Positions 1-8,303 of a stretch of DNA of 12,075 bases are shown piece after piece. The stretch covers positions 1-12,075 of the forward strand of contig JACVRA010000537.1 of assembly GCA_019828545.1 (NCBI GenBank). Reading direction: 5' to 3'. Every line of letters starts with the position of its first letter. Position 1 is the first letter of the stretch. A model generated the notes under the pieces. That model had not been told where the DNA came from, made no database searches, and was given only the letters and a program-made list of their open reading frames with translations. The stretch is from Paracamarosporium sp. OC-R06-R3 (lineage: Eukaryota > Ascomycota > Dothideomycetes > Pleosporales > Didymosphaeriaceae). Made by a program: the position numbers and the translations under genes.

Positions 1-32
1 GAATCCGGGCGTTGCGCGCACGGACACGGTAC
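1..32 (-). mobile_element. Terminal-inverted-repeat-like end of a pogo/Fot1-type element
   Basis: Read in reverse complement, these 32 bases match 11171-11202, the presumed 5' end of the transposon at the right of the window, at 27 of 32 positions, including an identical CCGTGTCCGTGC core. The orientation is that of a 3' TIR whose element lies to the left of the window. A TA dinucleotide, the usual target of Tc1/mariner/pogo elements, follows the core at 30-31. The alternative is a duplicated promoter segment, because a similar block also lies upstream of the NACHT gene in the same orientation relative to that gene. The window edge prevents a decision. Confidence 0.5.
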
Positions 33-190
33 GACTCCTCTGCCTTACATGAAGACCTTGTGAGTTTCGCGTAACGGACGCAAGATGAGCAGCTTCCACG
101 CAGGCATCGATGGCCGCATCGTCATTGCCGGCACGTCCACAGGCGCCGGCGGAACGACCAACTTCAACATCCAGTATCCGCCAAGCCAGG

Positions 191-247
191 GTGAGGGTTA
201 AGCACGTCGGCGGGCAGGCTATTCATAAGGCTAACGCTGGCTCGTAG
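191..247 (+). other. Intron 1 of NLR copy A (57 bp, phase 1)
   Basis: The donor GTGAGG is at 191, a branch-like GCTAAC lies near 230, and the acceptor TAG is at 245-247. Splicing joins ...PPSQ to DRHTPVST and brings exon 2 into frame. The homologous position in copy B has an intron of the same phase, which supports the model. Confidence 0.8.
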
Positions 248-386
248 ACAGACACACGCCCGTCTCCACCATCCCGTTCGCGCCAGACCCCGACTTCGTT
301 AAGCGGCCTGAGATCGTCGCGTGGGTGCGCGATAAGTGCGCCGGACCAGGCGCGCGCGCAGCGCTGGTGGGTCTTGGTGGGGTAGG

Positions 387-438
387 GTATGTCGACATCG
401 CGGTTAGAATCTGTACACCCTAGACTGACAGACCGCAG
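387..438 (+). other. Intron 2 of NLR copy A, inside the P-loop (52 bp, phase 2)
   Basis: The donor GTATGT starts at 387, a branch-like CTGAC lies at about 425, and the acceptor CAG is at 436-438. It splits the last Gly codon of GLGGVG from the Lys-Ser of the Walker A motif; splicing restores GVGKSQLAI. The same intron is present in copy B. Confidence 0.88.
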
Positions 439-1750
439 CAAGTCGCAGCTCGCTATACAGTACGCCCACACTATCCGCGATGCTAGCCCACAGACTTTCG
501 TCTTCTGGGTTTACGCTAGCACTCGCGCTCGGTTTGAGGAAGCATACACTCGCATTGCAGACATACTTCATCTTCCTGGGCGACTTGATCCAAAGACGGA
601 CATTCTGCGGCTAGTAAGCAACTAGCTAGACGACGAAAGAAACGGACCATGAATTATAGTGGTAGACAATGTTGACAACGCGGAGATGTTCGTTCCGTCG
701 CAGCTACAAGGACAAGAGGATATTCCCACACTGCGAGTTTCATACCTTCCCTAGAGCCGCAACGGGTCGATGCTGATCATGTCGCGCAGTAAGGAGATAG
801 CCGCTAGGCTGGTAGACAACTACAAAAACATCAAGAGTGTGCCGGCAATGGAAAAAGATGAAGGTCTACAGCTCCTATATAACAAGCTCCTGGACGAGAA
901 GCTTGACACGGCAGGCAAAGATGGTGCTGCGGAACTGGTGGGTGCACTTGATTGCATGCCTCTGGCTATTTCCCAAGCTGCCACCTACATCAACTGGCAG
1001 GCGCGCATGACAGTGGCAGATTACCTGCGCAAGTTCTGGGCGAGCGATAGGAATCGTGAGAGCCTACTCTACCACGACGCAGGCGACCTCTGGCGAGACT
1101 TGAGCACGTCTAACTTAGTAGTAATAACGTGGCAGATGTTTTTTGAACGTATATAGCAAGAGCGGCTATTAGCGGCGGAGCTACTATTGCTGATGAGCTT
1201 CTTTAATCTGCAAAGGATTCCTGAGGTTATCTTACGAGGACATAGCAACACTACGGCCGTGATAGAGGCGTTAGAAGATGTGATTAAAGACAGCAACGAT
1301 GAGTCGTTTGACGAAGATCTCAACATCTTATACGAGTACTCTTTAGTTAATGTGATGGACGATAAGACATGCAATATACACGCACTAGTCTAGTTCTGCA
1401 CACGAGTCTGGCTATTATCTCTTGGCAATACAGAGTTATAAAAGGGTAGATTTATAGAGCTGATGGTACAAGAGTTTCCTAGTGGAGAGTTTGAAAACTG
1501 GGAAAAGTGCAAGCAGCTACTCCTGCACGTTGAAACGCTGTATGATACTCCGCTAGACGCAGATGAGATGATAGAGAAGTGGGCACATGTACTTGGAAAA
1601 GCTATACAATATCTCTATGAGAAGGGCAACTACTTAATTGCGCAATTGGTAGCAAGAAAAGCAGTTACGGCTCAGGAGCGTGTACTTGGCTTAGAAAATG
1701 AGCAGACATTAAGTAGCATTTATGTTCTGGCAATAGTGCTACAATTCTAG

Positions 1751-2640
1751 GGGAAGTATGGCGAAGCTGAGAAGCTTAACTGAAGAGTACTAGACGTTTA
1801 CAAGAAGAAGCCTAGGATAGACTTAAATATGCTTCTAAGCATGTCTAGTCTAGCGGTAGTGCTACGGGCCTAAGAGAAGTATAGTAAAGTAAAGAAGCTT
1901 GACTAACAAGCACTAAAATGGTGTGAAGAGCTAGGGTAGGCGCAGCACTACCTTACACTGTTAATTATGAGCAACTTAGTATTATTGCTAAATAAAAAGG
2001 GGGAGAATAAAGAGGCTGAGAAGCTGAACAAGCAAGCGCTAGAGGGGAGGTAGAAACAGGTTGGAACATATCACCTAGATACTCTAATAATTATGAACAA
2101 TTTAGGATTAGTGCTACGTGCCTAGAAGAAGTATTTTGAAGCAGAGAAGCTTCTCTGGCTAGCGCTGGATTAGTGCGAGAAGGAGCTTGGGGCATATTAC
2201 AACTCTACACTAATAATCCTAAACAATATAGCTGCAGTATTACGGTTCTAAGAGAAACACTATAAGATAGGAGAATTCAAGCAGTAAGTCCTAGAAGCAA
2301 GAATAAAGGAGTTTGGAGTACAGCACCTATATACGCTACAATGTATAAACAACATAGCATTTAGGCTTTACCTCTAGAAGAATTATATTAAAGTAGAGAA
2401 ACTCTACTAGAGAGCGCTAGAAGGGTACAAGGAACTTAAGTTGCAGCACCTAATGATGTTAACGTGTATGGGTAACCTAGTAGCATTGTTGCAGGACTAG
2501 AAGAAGTATAATGAAGCTGAGCAGCTCTATTGACAAGTGCTAGAAGGACGTGAGAAGGCTTTTGGAATGCAACACCTAGACACGTTAAGGAGCATATACA
2601 GTCTAATAATGCTACTATAACACAAAGAGAAATATGCTGC
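1751..2640 (+). repeat. Degenerate kinesin-light-chain-like TPR array (about 42-codon units)
   Basis: About seven units of roughly 126 bp are visible. The recurring pattern is KY..AEKL at the start of a unit, QALEGR/RALEGY in the middle, then GxQHLDTL and NNLAxVL. One unit is 41 codons long and another appears to lack one codon. Most units carry one or more stops at Gln or Trp positions (for example VLRA followed by TAA or TAG where LRxQ is usual). This is the C-terminal ligand-sensing solenoid expected of an NB-ARC-TPR protein. Confidence 0.82.
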
Positions 2641-2760
2641 TAGAAGCTAGGTAGAATAAGCTAATTGGGAGTGCTGTACCTGGACACATACACACACTGA
2701 CTTCTTTAGAGGAACTGTTAGCTACATTAGCTAAATGGTGAATTAGAATCAAATAATTGC

Positions 2761-3093
2761 GTGGTTAAGTAAGGTATGGCACAGAATGCTAGGCTGCTGT
2801 TATAGGAAGTTACGTTGCTTCACGCCTCTATAAACAGACATCGTGCCCTATCTAAAGTTAAAGTTGTTCGTAACTTTAGCAACGTGAGTCTCTGATACTA
2901 TATAGTAACTTAATATAGGTCTATTAAATACAGCTCTATTATAGGATTACGCGGCCTAGTTTTGATGTTGTGATGCTACATTTTAAGGTAGAGATAGTTC
3001 TTCTCTAGAAAATGTATTAATTTACTTTCTTAACTAGACTAACGCGTTTCCCTAATCTTTGTAACGAGGCTTGGGACTCACTGATCATATCAG
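2761..3093. other. AT-rich spacer with overlapping inverted repeats, no gene seen
   Basis: No coding signal was recognised on either strand. A perfect 9-bp inverted repeat (CTAAAGTTA at 2852-2860 and its complement at 2871-2879) sits inside an 8-bp pair (ACGTTGCT at 2812-2819 and its complement at 2878-2885). The two pairs overlap by two bases and so could not fold at the same time. They may be remnants of an element end, but nothing else supports that. Confidence 0.35.
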
Positions 3094-3270
3094 GCCTCAG
3101 TGGCTCAGTTGGGCTATGATCGTCAGGAGCTCAAACGAGCAGGATCCTGGCAACGCGGATCAGGTCCACCCATATAGCCAGCTCCCAGCTGTAGATAGCT
3201 CAGTAGCTTTTCTGTATCCTTTCGTACCAGGCCTATAGGCTAGTCAATTGATCTTTGGTTCACCTCTTAT
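3094..3270 (+). other. Two pairs of Pol III A/B-box-like motifs, possible degenerate tRNA-derived SINE
   Basis: TGGCTCAGTTGG at 3101-3112 fits the tRNA A-box consensus, and GGATCAGGTCC at 3157-3167 resembles a B box. A second A-box-like TAGCTCAGTAG at 3196-3206 is followed by GGTTCACCTCT at 3257-3267. The box spacings of 56 and 61 bases are longer than in an ordinary tRNA. No acceptor stem can be formed for the first pair, so this is not a working tRNA gene. A tRNA-derived short element is possible; chance is also possible. Confidence 0.22.
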
Positions 3271-3346
3271 CACGCACTCCCATATGCCTCTGCCCGGAGC
3301 ACACCTAGCACGGACCTTTTGATTACCTGCGCCGATACAATCTTCT

Positions 3347-3652
3347 CTATATATAAATAGCATAGTCATTTATTTTAAAGATACCTAGTAGTAAGTACAC
3401 TATATCTTCCTCGCGCTTTATCTAGCGTCTCTCCACCCACGACATACGCTTATCGACGCTAAACTATTCTAGTGGTATTCCTTAGAGAGGCCCTACCTTG
3501 GTTATGTATGTATCTTTCTCCAAGTCTGCAAGGGTAACTTGATCACGATCTGCGCCCTAAGTATGAGAGGATATAGCGTAATGGGGAATAGCATTGCTGG
3601 TAAACTCTGTTAGAGAGTACTTGCCATCGTGGTTGCGTTGTAGAAGGCGCAT
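3347..3652 (-). pseudogene. HET-domain (heterokaryon incompatibility) pseudogene fragment
   Basis: On the minus strand, ATG at 3652 opens a frame beginning MRLLQRNHDGKYSLTEF, then IPHYAISSHT, a stop where Trp is expected, and GADRDQVTLADLEKD. This is the usual N-terminus of fungal HET proteins, with the YAILSHTWG signature. The same frame then gives FSVDKRMSWVERR, a stop, and KREEDIVYLLLGIF, the later HET block that normally reads RMSWA..R.TTREED.AYSLLGIF. Only about 38 codons separate SHT from RMSW, where family members usually have well over 100, so the middle of the domain appears deleted in frame. Stops at codons 32, 57, 63 and 77 fit Trp, Arg or Gln codons changed in a RIP-like way. HET proteins trigger cell death after non-self recognition; this copy cannot work. 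It is divergent from copy B, with about 240 bp between the start codons. Confidence 0.83.
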
Positions 3653-3889
3653 AGTGGGCGGGTTGAATTAAGAGAGAGAAGGTAGAATTAGGACATGAGA
3701 TGATGAAACGCATGAAGGCTCACGTAGACGGCTAGACATGTTTTGTAAGCGCCCAAGGCCGAGGCTGAGGCTGAGGCTGAAGCCTGTTCGGCATCCATCT
3801 AGCAAGCGCAGCTCCAGATTGACTTTGCTACTCATATATCCTCTCCTCACCTCCGCACTTTCTCAAGAGATACACCACTCGCTTCATTG
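3653..3889. repeat. Divergent intergenic region with a GAGGCT hexamer repeat (3761-3780)
   Basis: This short region lies between the oppositely oriented starts of the HET fragment and copy B and would once have held both promoters. Its only clear structure is three and a third copies of GAGGCT at 3761-3780. The open frames crossing it match nothing I recognise. Confidence 0.5.
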
Positions 3890-3992
3890 ATGGAAAGCAG
3901 ATTCCAGGAGCCGATCGGTGGCCGTATTTTGATGCTAGGCACCCACACCACGGCGGGCGGGACCAACTTCAACTTTAGCATGCTGATATAGC

Positions 3993-4038
3993 GTAGGTGC
4001 GCTATCGTCGCTAGCGTCTCTCCACTAACCCCGGCAAG
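3993..4038 (+). other. Intron 1 of copy B (46 bp, phase 1)
   Basis: The donor GTAGGT is at 3993, a branch-like ACTAAC at 4024-4029, and the acceptor AAG at 4036-4038. It has the same phase and relative position as intron 1 of copy A and restores the frame into exon 2. A TAG at 3989-3991, just before the donor, replaces the CAG of copy A. Confidence 0.7.
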
Positions 4039-4186
4039 GAGCCGTACGACTGCGCGAGCCCTTCTCGACGGTGCCGTTCGCACCAGACCCCGACTTTGTC
4101 GACCGGCCTGAGATCATCGCGTGGGTGCGCGACAAGTGCGCGGGACCAGGCGCGCGCGCAGCCCTGGTGGGGCTTGGCGGGGTAGG

Positions 4187-4242
4187 GTACGTTAACGTTG
4201 CTAGATTATCTCTTTGTACACTGTGATACTAACGGACTACAG
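4187..4242 (+). other. Intron 2 of copy B, inside the P-loop (56 bp, phase 2)
   Basis: The donor GTACGT is at 4187, a branch ACTAAC at about 4228-4233, and the acceptor CAG at 4240-4242. It interrupts the same P-loop Gly codon as in copy A. Confidence 0.82.
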
Positions 4243-5360
4243 CAAGTTGCAGCTTGCTATAAAATATGCCTACAGTATCTGCGATGCGAGCCTGCAGACG
4301 TTCGTCTTCTAGGTGCATGCTAGCACCTGTGCTTAGTTCGAGGAAGCATACCGAGACATCGCCGACTAGCTGCAACTACTGGGGAGGAGCAACCTAGAGG
4401 CAGATGTGCTTTAGCTGGTTAGCGACTAGCTGCGAGACGAGATAAATGGGCGGTAAGTGATAGTGTTAGACAACGTTAATAACGTAGAGACATTCTTCCT
4501 ATCGCAGAAGCACCAGCGAGTCGAGGCAGATGCGAGTGTGCACACACCGCTGGCCACATACCTGCCGCAAAGCCGCAACGGAGCGGTGCTAATCACGTTG
4601 CGGAGCAAAGATGCAGCGACTAAGCTAGCCGGAGACTACAATAAGATTAAGGAGGTGCTTGCAATAAACGAGAGTGAAGGCTTTTAGCTGCTTCACAGTA
4701 AGCTGCGCGATCTGCTGAACGAAGAGAGCGTTATAGAGCTACTGCACGTGCTTGACTATATACCTCTTGCCATTACTTAAGCTGCTGCTTACATTAACTG
4801 ACAGGCACGCATGACAGTTGCAGACTACTTGCACGAGTTTCGTGCAAGCGACAGGAAGCGCGAGAGCCTGCTTAATTACGATGCAGGTGACCTCTAGCGA
4901 GACGAGAGCGCTTCTAATTCGGTGGTGACTACGTGGCAGATGTCGTTCAATTGCATACGGCAAGAGCGGCCGTTAGCGACAGAGCTGCTGTCACTAATAG
5001 GCTTCTTCCACGAGCAAAGAATTCCTGAGTCATACCTTTATACCTGGAATGGTTCAAACGAAGATAGGGAGGCTAACTTCTAAGACAACATCTGGCTGTT
5101 GATGGACTGCTCTCTGATCAATCAAGTCGTGGATGAGTACGAATTTGAGATATCCTGGCTGATGCGGTTCTTAATACAACAATGGCTAAAGCAGAGAAAC
5201 GATTTAGAACACTGGAAAGAAAAATATGCGTTACTTATAAACGAATTAAAACAAAATCTTATGCCAGCGCGAGCAAGATCTCTACTGCACATGGACACCA
5301 CTACACATGATCTAATTACTGTTTGCAAGGGTGATGATCTGGAGATCTCTGATCGCAACA

Positions 5361-6225
5361 GGCTTCCCTTTCACGCCCTCAAAAACTTTAGTATGGGTGG
5401 CTGTGCTTCCGTTGAACTAGTACGAGATGTAACAACTGGCTAGCTCTATGCACACAAGCTTTTCTAGAGGTATTATGGTCGGGATCTGAACTGATTGAGA
5501 CAAGAGATTCAGAACGAGATTACGATAATGCGGCGGCTGTCTGATCATCTGCATATCGTTAGTCTGTTTGCTACATATTCCTGCAGGCGCGACTTTGGCA
5601 TGATTCTCACGCCAGTTGCAGATAACGGAGATTTAGCAAACTACTTATTAGAAATACTGGACTCTAAGGCTGGTCCTACAGCAAAGAATCGCGCTATCCT
5701 TACACAAGCTTTTGGATGCCTTGCTAGCGGTCTTGCATTCATTCACAAAAGGACGATCCGGCACAAGGATATAAAACTACAAAATATTCTTGTCCATCGT
5801 GGCCATATCCTTTACACGGACTTTGGTATCGCATTTAATGCAACTTAATACGATAGCATAACAACAACAGAAAGGCTAATTGCGTTTACTTAACGTTATT
5901 GTGCACCTGAAGTCGCAAATTATGACAAGAGGAACCGGAAATCTAATATATTCTCACTAGGATGCGTCTTTGTAGATATATTGACGATTCTTGAGCCTGT
6001 TCTTTAGTTTGAACATACAGAGGCACTGGTACTAGCTTACTATGAAGTGGTTGATGATCTCCAACATGACCTTAGTAATAAGCGGACGACTAGTATATAT
6101 TGGGGCGGGCTGCTTGATATTTGTATTTATATGTTGGACCCTTCTGTTGATTGTTAATGTAGTGCCGACGAACTACTCATTGCGTTAGACAAATTAGAGG
6201 GCGCGATGACCACTAACAAATACTT
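5361..6225 (+). other. Degenerate Ser/Thr kinase domain at the C-terminus of copy B
   Basis: All main kinase landmarks are visible in order in one frame: the Gly-rich loop, the VAIK-type Lys (YAHK), a Glu-containing alpha-C (EITIMRRL), the hinge region (LTPVADNGDLANYL), HKDIKLQN as catalytic loop, DFG, and APE within RYCAPEVANYDKRNRKS. Arg of HRD is Lys here, which I believe is common in this fungal family, while Leu replaces Pro in KPQN. Stops at 5441, 5465, 5846 and 5894 and further on destroy it. Before decay it would probably have been catalytic. Confidence 0.85.
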
Positions 6226-6364
6226 CTACGACTTTTGTTTAAGCGCCCCTAGATAGTAGCCCTAGAAAACAACGAATACGCTAGCAAGGACGATGTAGGA
6301 GCCATACTAGCGAGCATACGAGGGACGCCCACAAACATATAAATGTAGTGTGATCCTATTTTAT

Positions 6365-6409
6365 AGTATACTAAGTGCCAGTATACTAAGTGCCAGTATA
6401 CCAAGTGCT
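6365..6409 (+). repeat. 15-bp tandem repeat, three copies
   Basis: The unit AGTATACTAAGTGCC occurs twice exactly (6365-6379 and 6380-6394) and a third time with two changes (6395-6409). It lies about 110 bp after the kinase frame ends and about 80 bp before the TIR element. No function is evident. Confidence 0.9.
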
Positions 6410-6490
6410 ACGTAAGCTGTGTTTTAGAAACTAACTTGTTTGTTAGCAGTTATTTGTTACAGAGCCCCTGTTTAAGGCTAATGCTTAATA

Positions 6491-7022
6491 GGTAAGCGTT
6501 ATGTGGCGCAACCGTGCGCTGAGAATAACCGGTGTGCATGAAACGGAAACCGATTCCGGTCAGCACTATACGACGTACCGTATCTTGGCACCAAACCCGC
6601 CACCTACTAATTTTACAAAATAAGTTAGAATTTCAAAAACCGTAGAAGCGGCTCTTGCTTCAAACTTCAGAATCTAAAACCGTGACTTCGCAAAGATTGG
6701 ACAGTTGCACCTTCTAGTTTTACACAATGCGTCTCGATGTTTACTTCCTCAACTAATAAATGGAATCTGATTTCTGTGATCCTTGGGCGCTCGACCAAAC
6801 GAATACGGGCGTTCCTCCGTATGGGTACTAGTGGATACTGTAACCCTTGGCACTGCTCTTCGGCACGCCGGCTATGGGTTAGCGTTCTGCAGGGGCGGTG
6901 CATGTGGTCCGAAAAGCGGCACTCGTGTGAGCAAATCCTTCGGTATACAGTGGTGACCGAAACCGGTTTCCAGTTCTTACTCTTCAATTATTCTGAGCGC
7001 ACGGACGCTCAGTGCGCTTACC
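6491..7022. mobile_element. 532-bp non-autonomous TIR DNA element (MITE-like)
   Basis: The 5' arm (6491-6566) and the reverse complement of the 3' arm (6950-7022) align over about 75 bases: GGTAAGCG at the tip is identical, CCGTGCGCTnAGAATAA matches at 16 of 17 positions, and the inner GGAAACCGnTTnCGGTCAnCAC block is shared. The stretches between are diverged. The element is flanked on both sides by ATA, which could be a 3-bp target-site duplication. No transposase coding is recognisable inside; open frames across it give proteins with no family resemblance. The superfamily cannot be assigned: a 3-bp duplication would fit PIF/Harbinger or CACTA types, a shifted TA would fit Tc1/mariner. Confidence 0.65.
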
Positions 7023-7391
7023 ATATAGGTCTTAGCGCTTTGCAAGGATGGTGCCGGTAACTTACATGTGGCTTAGAAAGTGGCGTTATTATAAGCTGTG
7101 GCACATTTACCTCTACCCACCCACCCATTATCCAAAACACTCACAATCCTGTGGCCGGTGTGGGTCGGCCATTGCTCCTACGTATGGTGACGATGCGATG
7201 TACCGCGCTATCATTTTAGCTACTGCTTCAACGTTGAGCCATAGAACATGCTGGTATCGCATAGTTAATGTAACGATTTATAAATACTCTACTCTACGGA
7301 GCAAGAGGTTAGCCTTTTACTCCCTCACATTTGATAAGCTCCACCAACACGATATGAAGTATAGGCGAAAGATAGAATAATTCTAGCCTTT
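7023..7391. other. Spacer, no gene recognised
   Basis: A stop-free stretch on the plus strand (7048-7380) has no domain, motif or composition I recognise and begins at the edge of the TIR element. The minus strand is interrupted. I see no supported feature here. Confidence 0.4.
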
Positions 7392-7394
7392 TCA

Positions 7395-7565
7395 AGGGCA
7401 GCACAGCTCGTGCTGCGACGCTAGTCGTAAGGGATGGTCTTCTGCGAGCACTTCTATATATATCAAGACAACGCGTTCCAGCAGCTTCACTGCCTCCTTA
7501 ACCTGTCCGTTTCCATGGTATACTCCCGCGAGCGCATACTGTGCTGCGAATGGAGCAAATTCAAC
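7395..7565 (-). pseudogene. TPR fragment of an NLR-type gene
   Basis: The minus strand between stops at 7566-7568 and 7392-7394 encodes 57 residues including AAQYALAGVYHGNGQVKEAV, KLLERVV and VLAEDHPLRLASQHEL. This is the TPR consensus of fungal NLR sensors, in which each unit reads ALAxAYxxNGQ..EAV.LLEHVV....LAEDHPSRLASQ. It covers a little more than one 42-residue unit. No NB-ARC, start codon or further units are seen on either side, so it is an orphan relic. It belongs to a different TPR subfamily from copy A, whose units read GxQHLDTL. Confidence 0.72.
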
Positions 7566-7568
7566 TTA

Positions 7569-8303
7569 GGGCATTTCCAGGACTAAACAACTCCACCCAC
7601 AGTCTATCGCTTTGTATCCTTATCTCTGATTCCTCCTGCCGCTGGCATCGGTGCTACCGTTGTACAAGGCGGGCGCAAGGGGCTGTAGTTAGAGACAGCT
7701 AGACTAGAGTAATCTGAAAAGGGCTCTAGTACCCTATGTCTTCTTTTTCCATTGGATTTGCAATTTCAAGACACTACAAGAGACCAGTCTCTAGCAGCCA
7801 CACTGCGGCGTGGCGAAGGGTGCCTTTTTCTGCCACCAGCAATTTGAGATTCGGCGTTCCTGCCCTCTCCATCAATCCCAGTCCAGACATCATTCGATCT
7901 GGGCAGGATGAAAGGACGTGGGCAAGTGTCTGTCGTCTCGCTCGGCACGTGCAGCCTGGTACTTTTATTCCTGGAACCCCAACCGGAGTATACGACGCAT
8001 TGAATTCTGGGTTTCTAATCGTGCTAGGATGGAGTGGCTGAGCTGTCCACCCTTCGCTCTATGCCGCTGCTGGCCTCCCTCTCTTCTGCGCCTCTCTCTT
8101 CCACTTTCCCTCCTAGTTTTTAGTAATTGCTTTAATGTGCGCTTGCGCTGAAGGTTTATATTATACATAACCTGTAGCATGCACTTTTGGTTAAAGCCAA
8201 GGCCTTGATTCTAAATGGCCATAGTTATTTGCCTCAGATTGTTTCTCTGTCGTAATGCGGTCTTAAGATGCGTTTTCATGAATAAAGAAAATAAAATTAA
8301 GAC
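7569..8303. other. Gene-free stretch, 3' flank of the NACHT gene, with a pyrimidine tract
   Basis: No protein family is recognised on either strand; the short open frames at 7736-8041 (+) and 7766-7948 (-) are unconvincing. A pyrimidine-rich run occupies about 8072-8115 on the plus strand. The part nearest 8303 should contain the 3' UTR of the minus-strand NACHT-ankyrin gene, but I could not identify a firm polyadenylation signal. Confidence 0.4.

Larger units (their letters stand above)
85..2760 (+). pseudogene. NB-ARC-TPR NLR (STAND) pseudogene, copy A
   Basis: This is a decayed fungal NLR of the NB-ARC/tetratricopeptide type, a family linked to non-self recognition. The proposed exons are 85-190, 248-386 and 439 to about 2760. 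Exon 1 starts at ATG 85 (MSSFHAGIDGRIVIAG). Exon 2 carries PFAPDPDF, RPEIVAWVRDKCAGPGARAA and the start of the P-loop, GLGGVG, which is completed as KSQLAI after intron 2. Walker B-like VVDNVDN follows near 660, then SRNGSMLIMSRSKE (755-796), the GLPL-like DCMPLAI (about 950) and an IHAL motif in the MHD position (about 1378). A TPR array begins near 1560. One frame holds from 439 to about 2635 and is broken by more than 20 stops, for example at 623, 650, 752, 1154, 1391, 1439 and 1748. Most fit CAG/CAA/TGG changed to TAG/TAA/TGA, typical of RIP. A one-base shift near 2638 moves the last stretch (HTLTSLEELLATLAKW, about 2691-2738) into another frame. The family call is firm; the 3' end is approximate. 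Confidence 0.88.
3890..6256 (+). pseudogene. NB-ARC / Ser-Thr protein kinase fusion NLR pseudogene, copy B
   Basis: The exon model mirrors copy A: 3890-3992, 4039-4186 and 4243 to about 6256. Exon 1 (MESRFQEPIGGRI, then AGGTNFNF) aligns with copy A exon 1. Exon 2 carries PFAPDPDFVDRPEIIAWV and GLGGVG; after intron 2 the P-loop reads KLQLAI, with Leu replacing the usual Ser/Thr. IVLDNVNNVETFF (about 4460), SRNGAVLITLRSKDA (about 4573), DYIPLAIT (about 4753) and MTVADYL follow. Near 5170 comes the post-winged-helix stretch QQWLKQRNDLEHWKEKYALL. Where TPRs would be expected, the same frame continues into a protein kinase: Gly-rich loop MGGCASV (about 5393), Lys in YAHK (5456), HKD (5762-5770), DFG (5819-5827), APE (5903-5911) and a SLGCVF helix. 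5099-5443 is stop-free across the junction. The rest has many TAG/TAA/TGA stops, mostly RIP-like. The true 3' end is uncertain. An NB-ARC gene fused by rearrangement to a kinase gene would look the same. Confidence 0.85.

Noticed and set aside
2852..2879. Hairpin as a terminator or small RNA
   Set aside because: A 9-bp AT-rich stem is easily produced by chance in this composition, and the setting is a eukaryotic genome.
3101..3177. A functional tRNA gene
   Set aside because: The A and B boxes look right but the spacing is long and no acceptor or D stem can be paired.
6667..7060. Opposing open frames of about 106 codons inside the TIR element
   Set aside because: They overlap each other on both strands, show no transposase or other motif, and one runs into the terminal repeat.
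7736..8151. Small plus-strand gene or genes before the NACHT 3' end
   Set aside because: The translations are low-complexity or family-less, overlap in several frames, and have no introns or homology I can defend.
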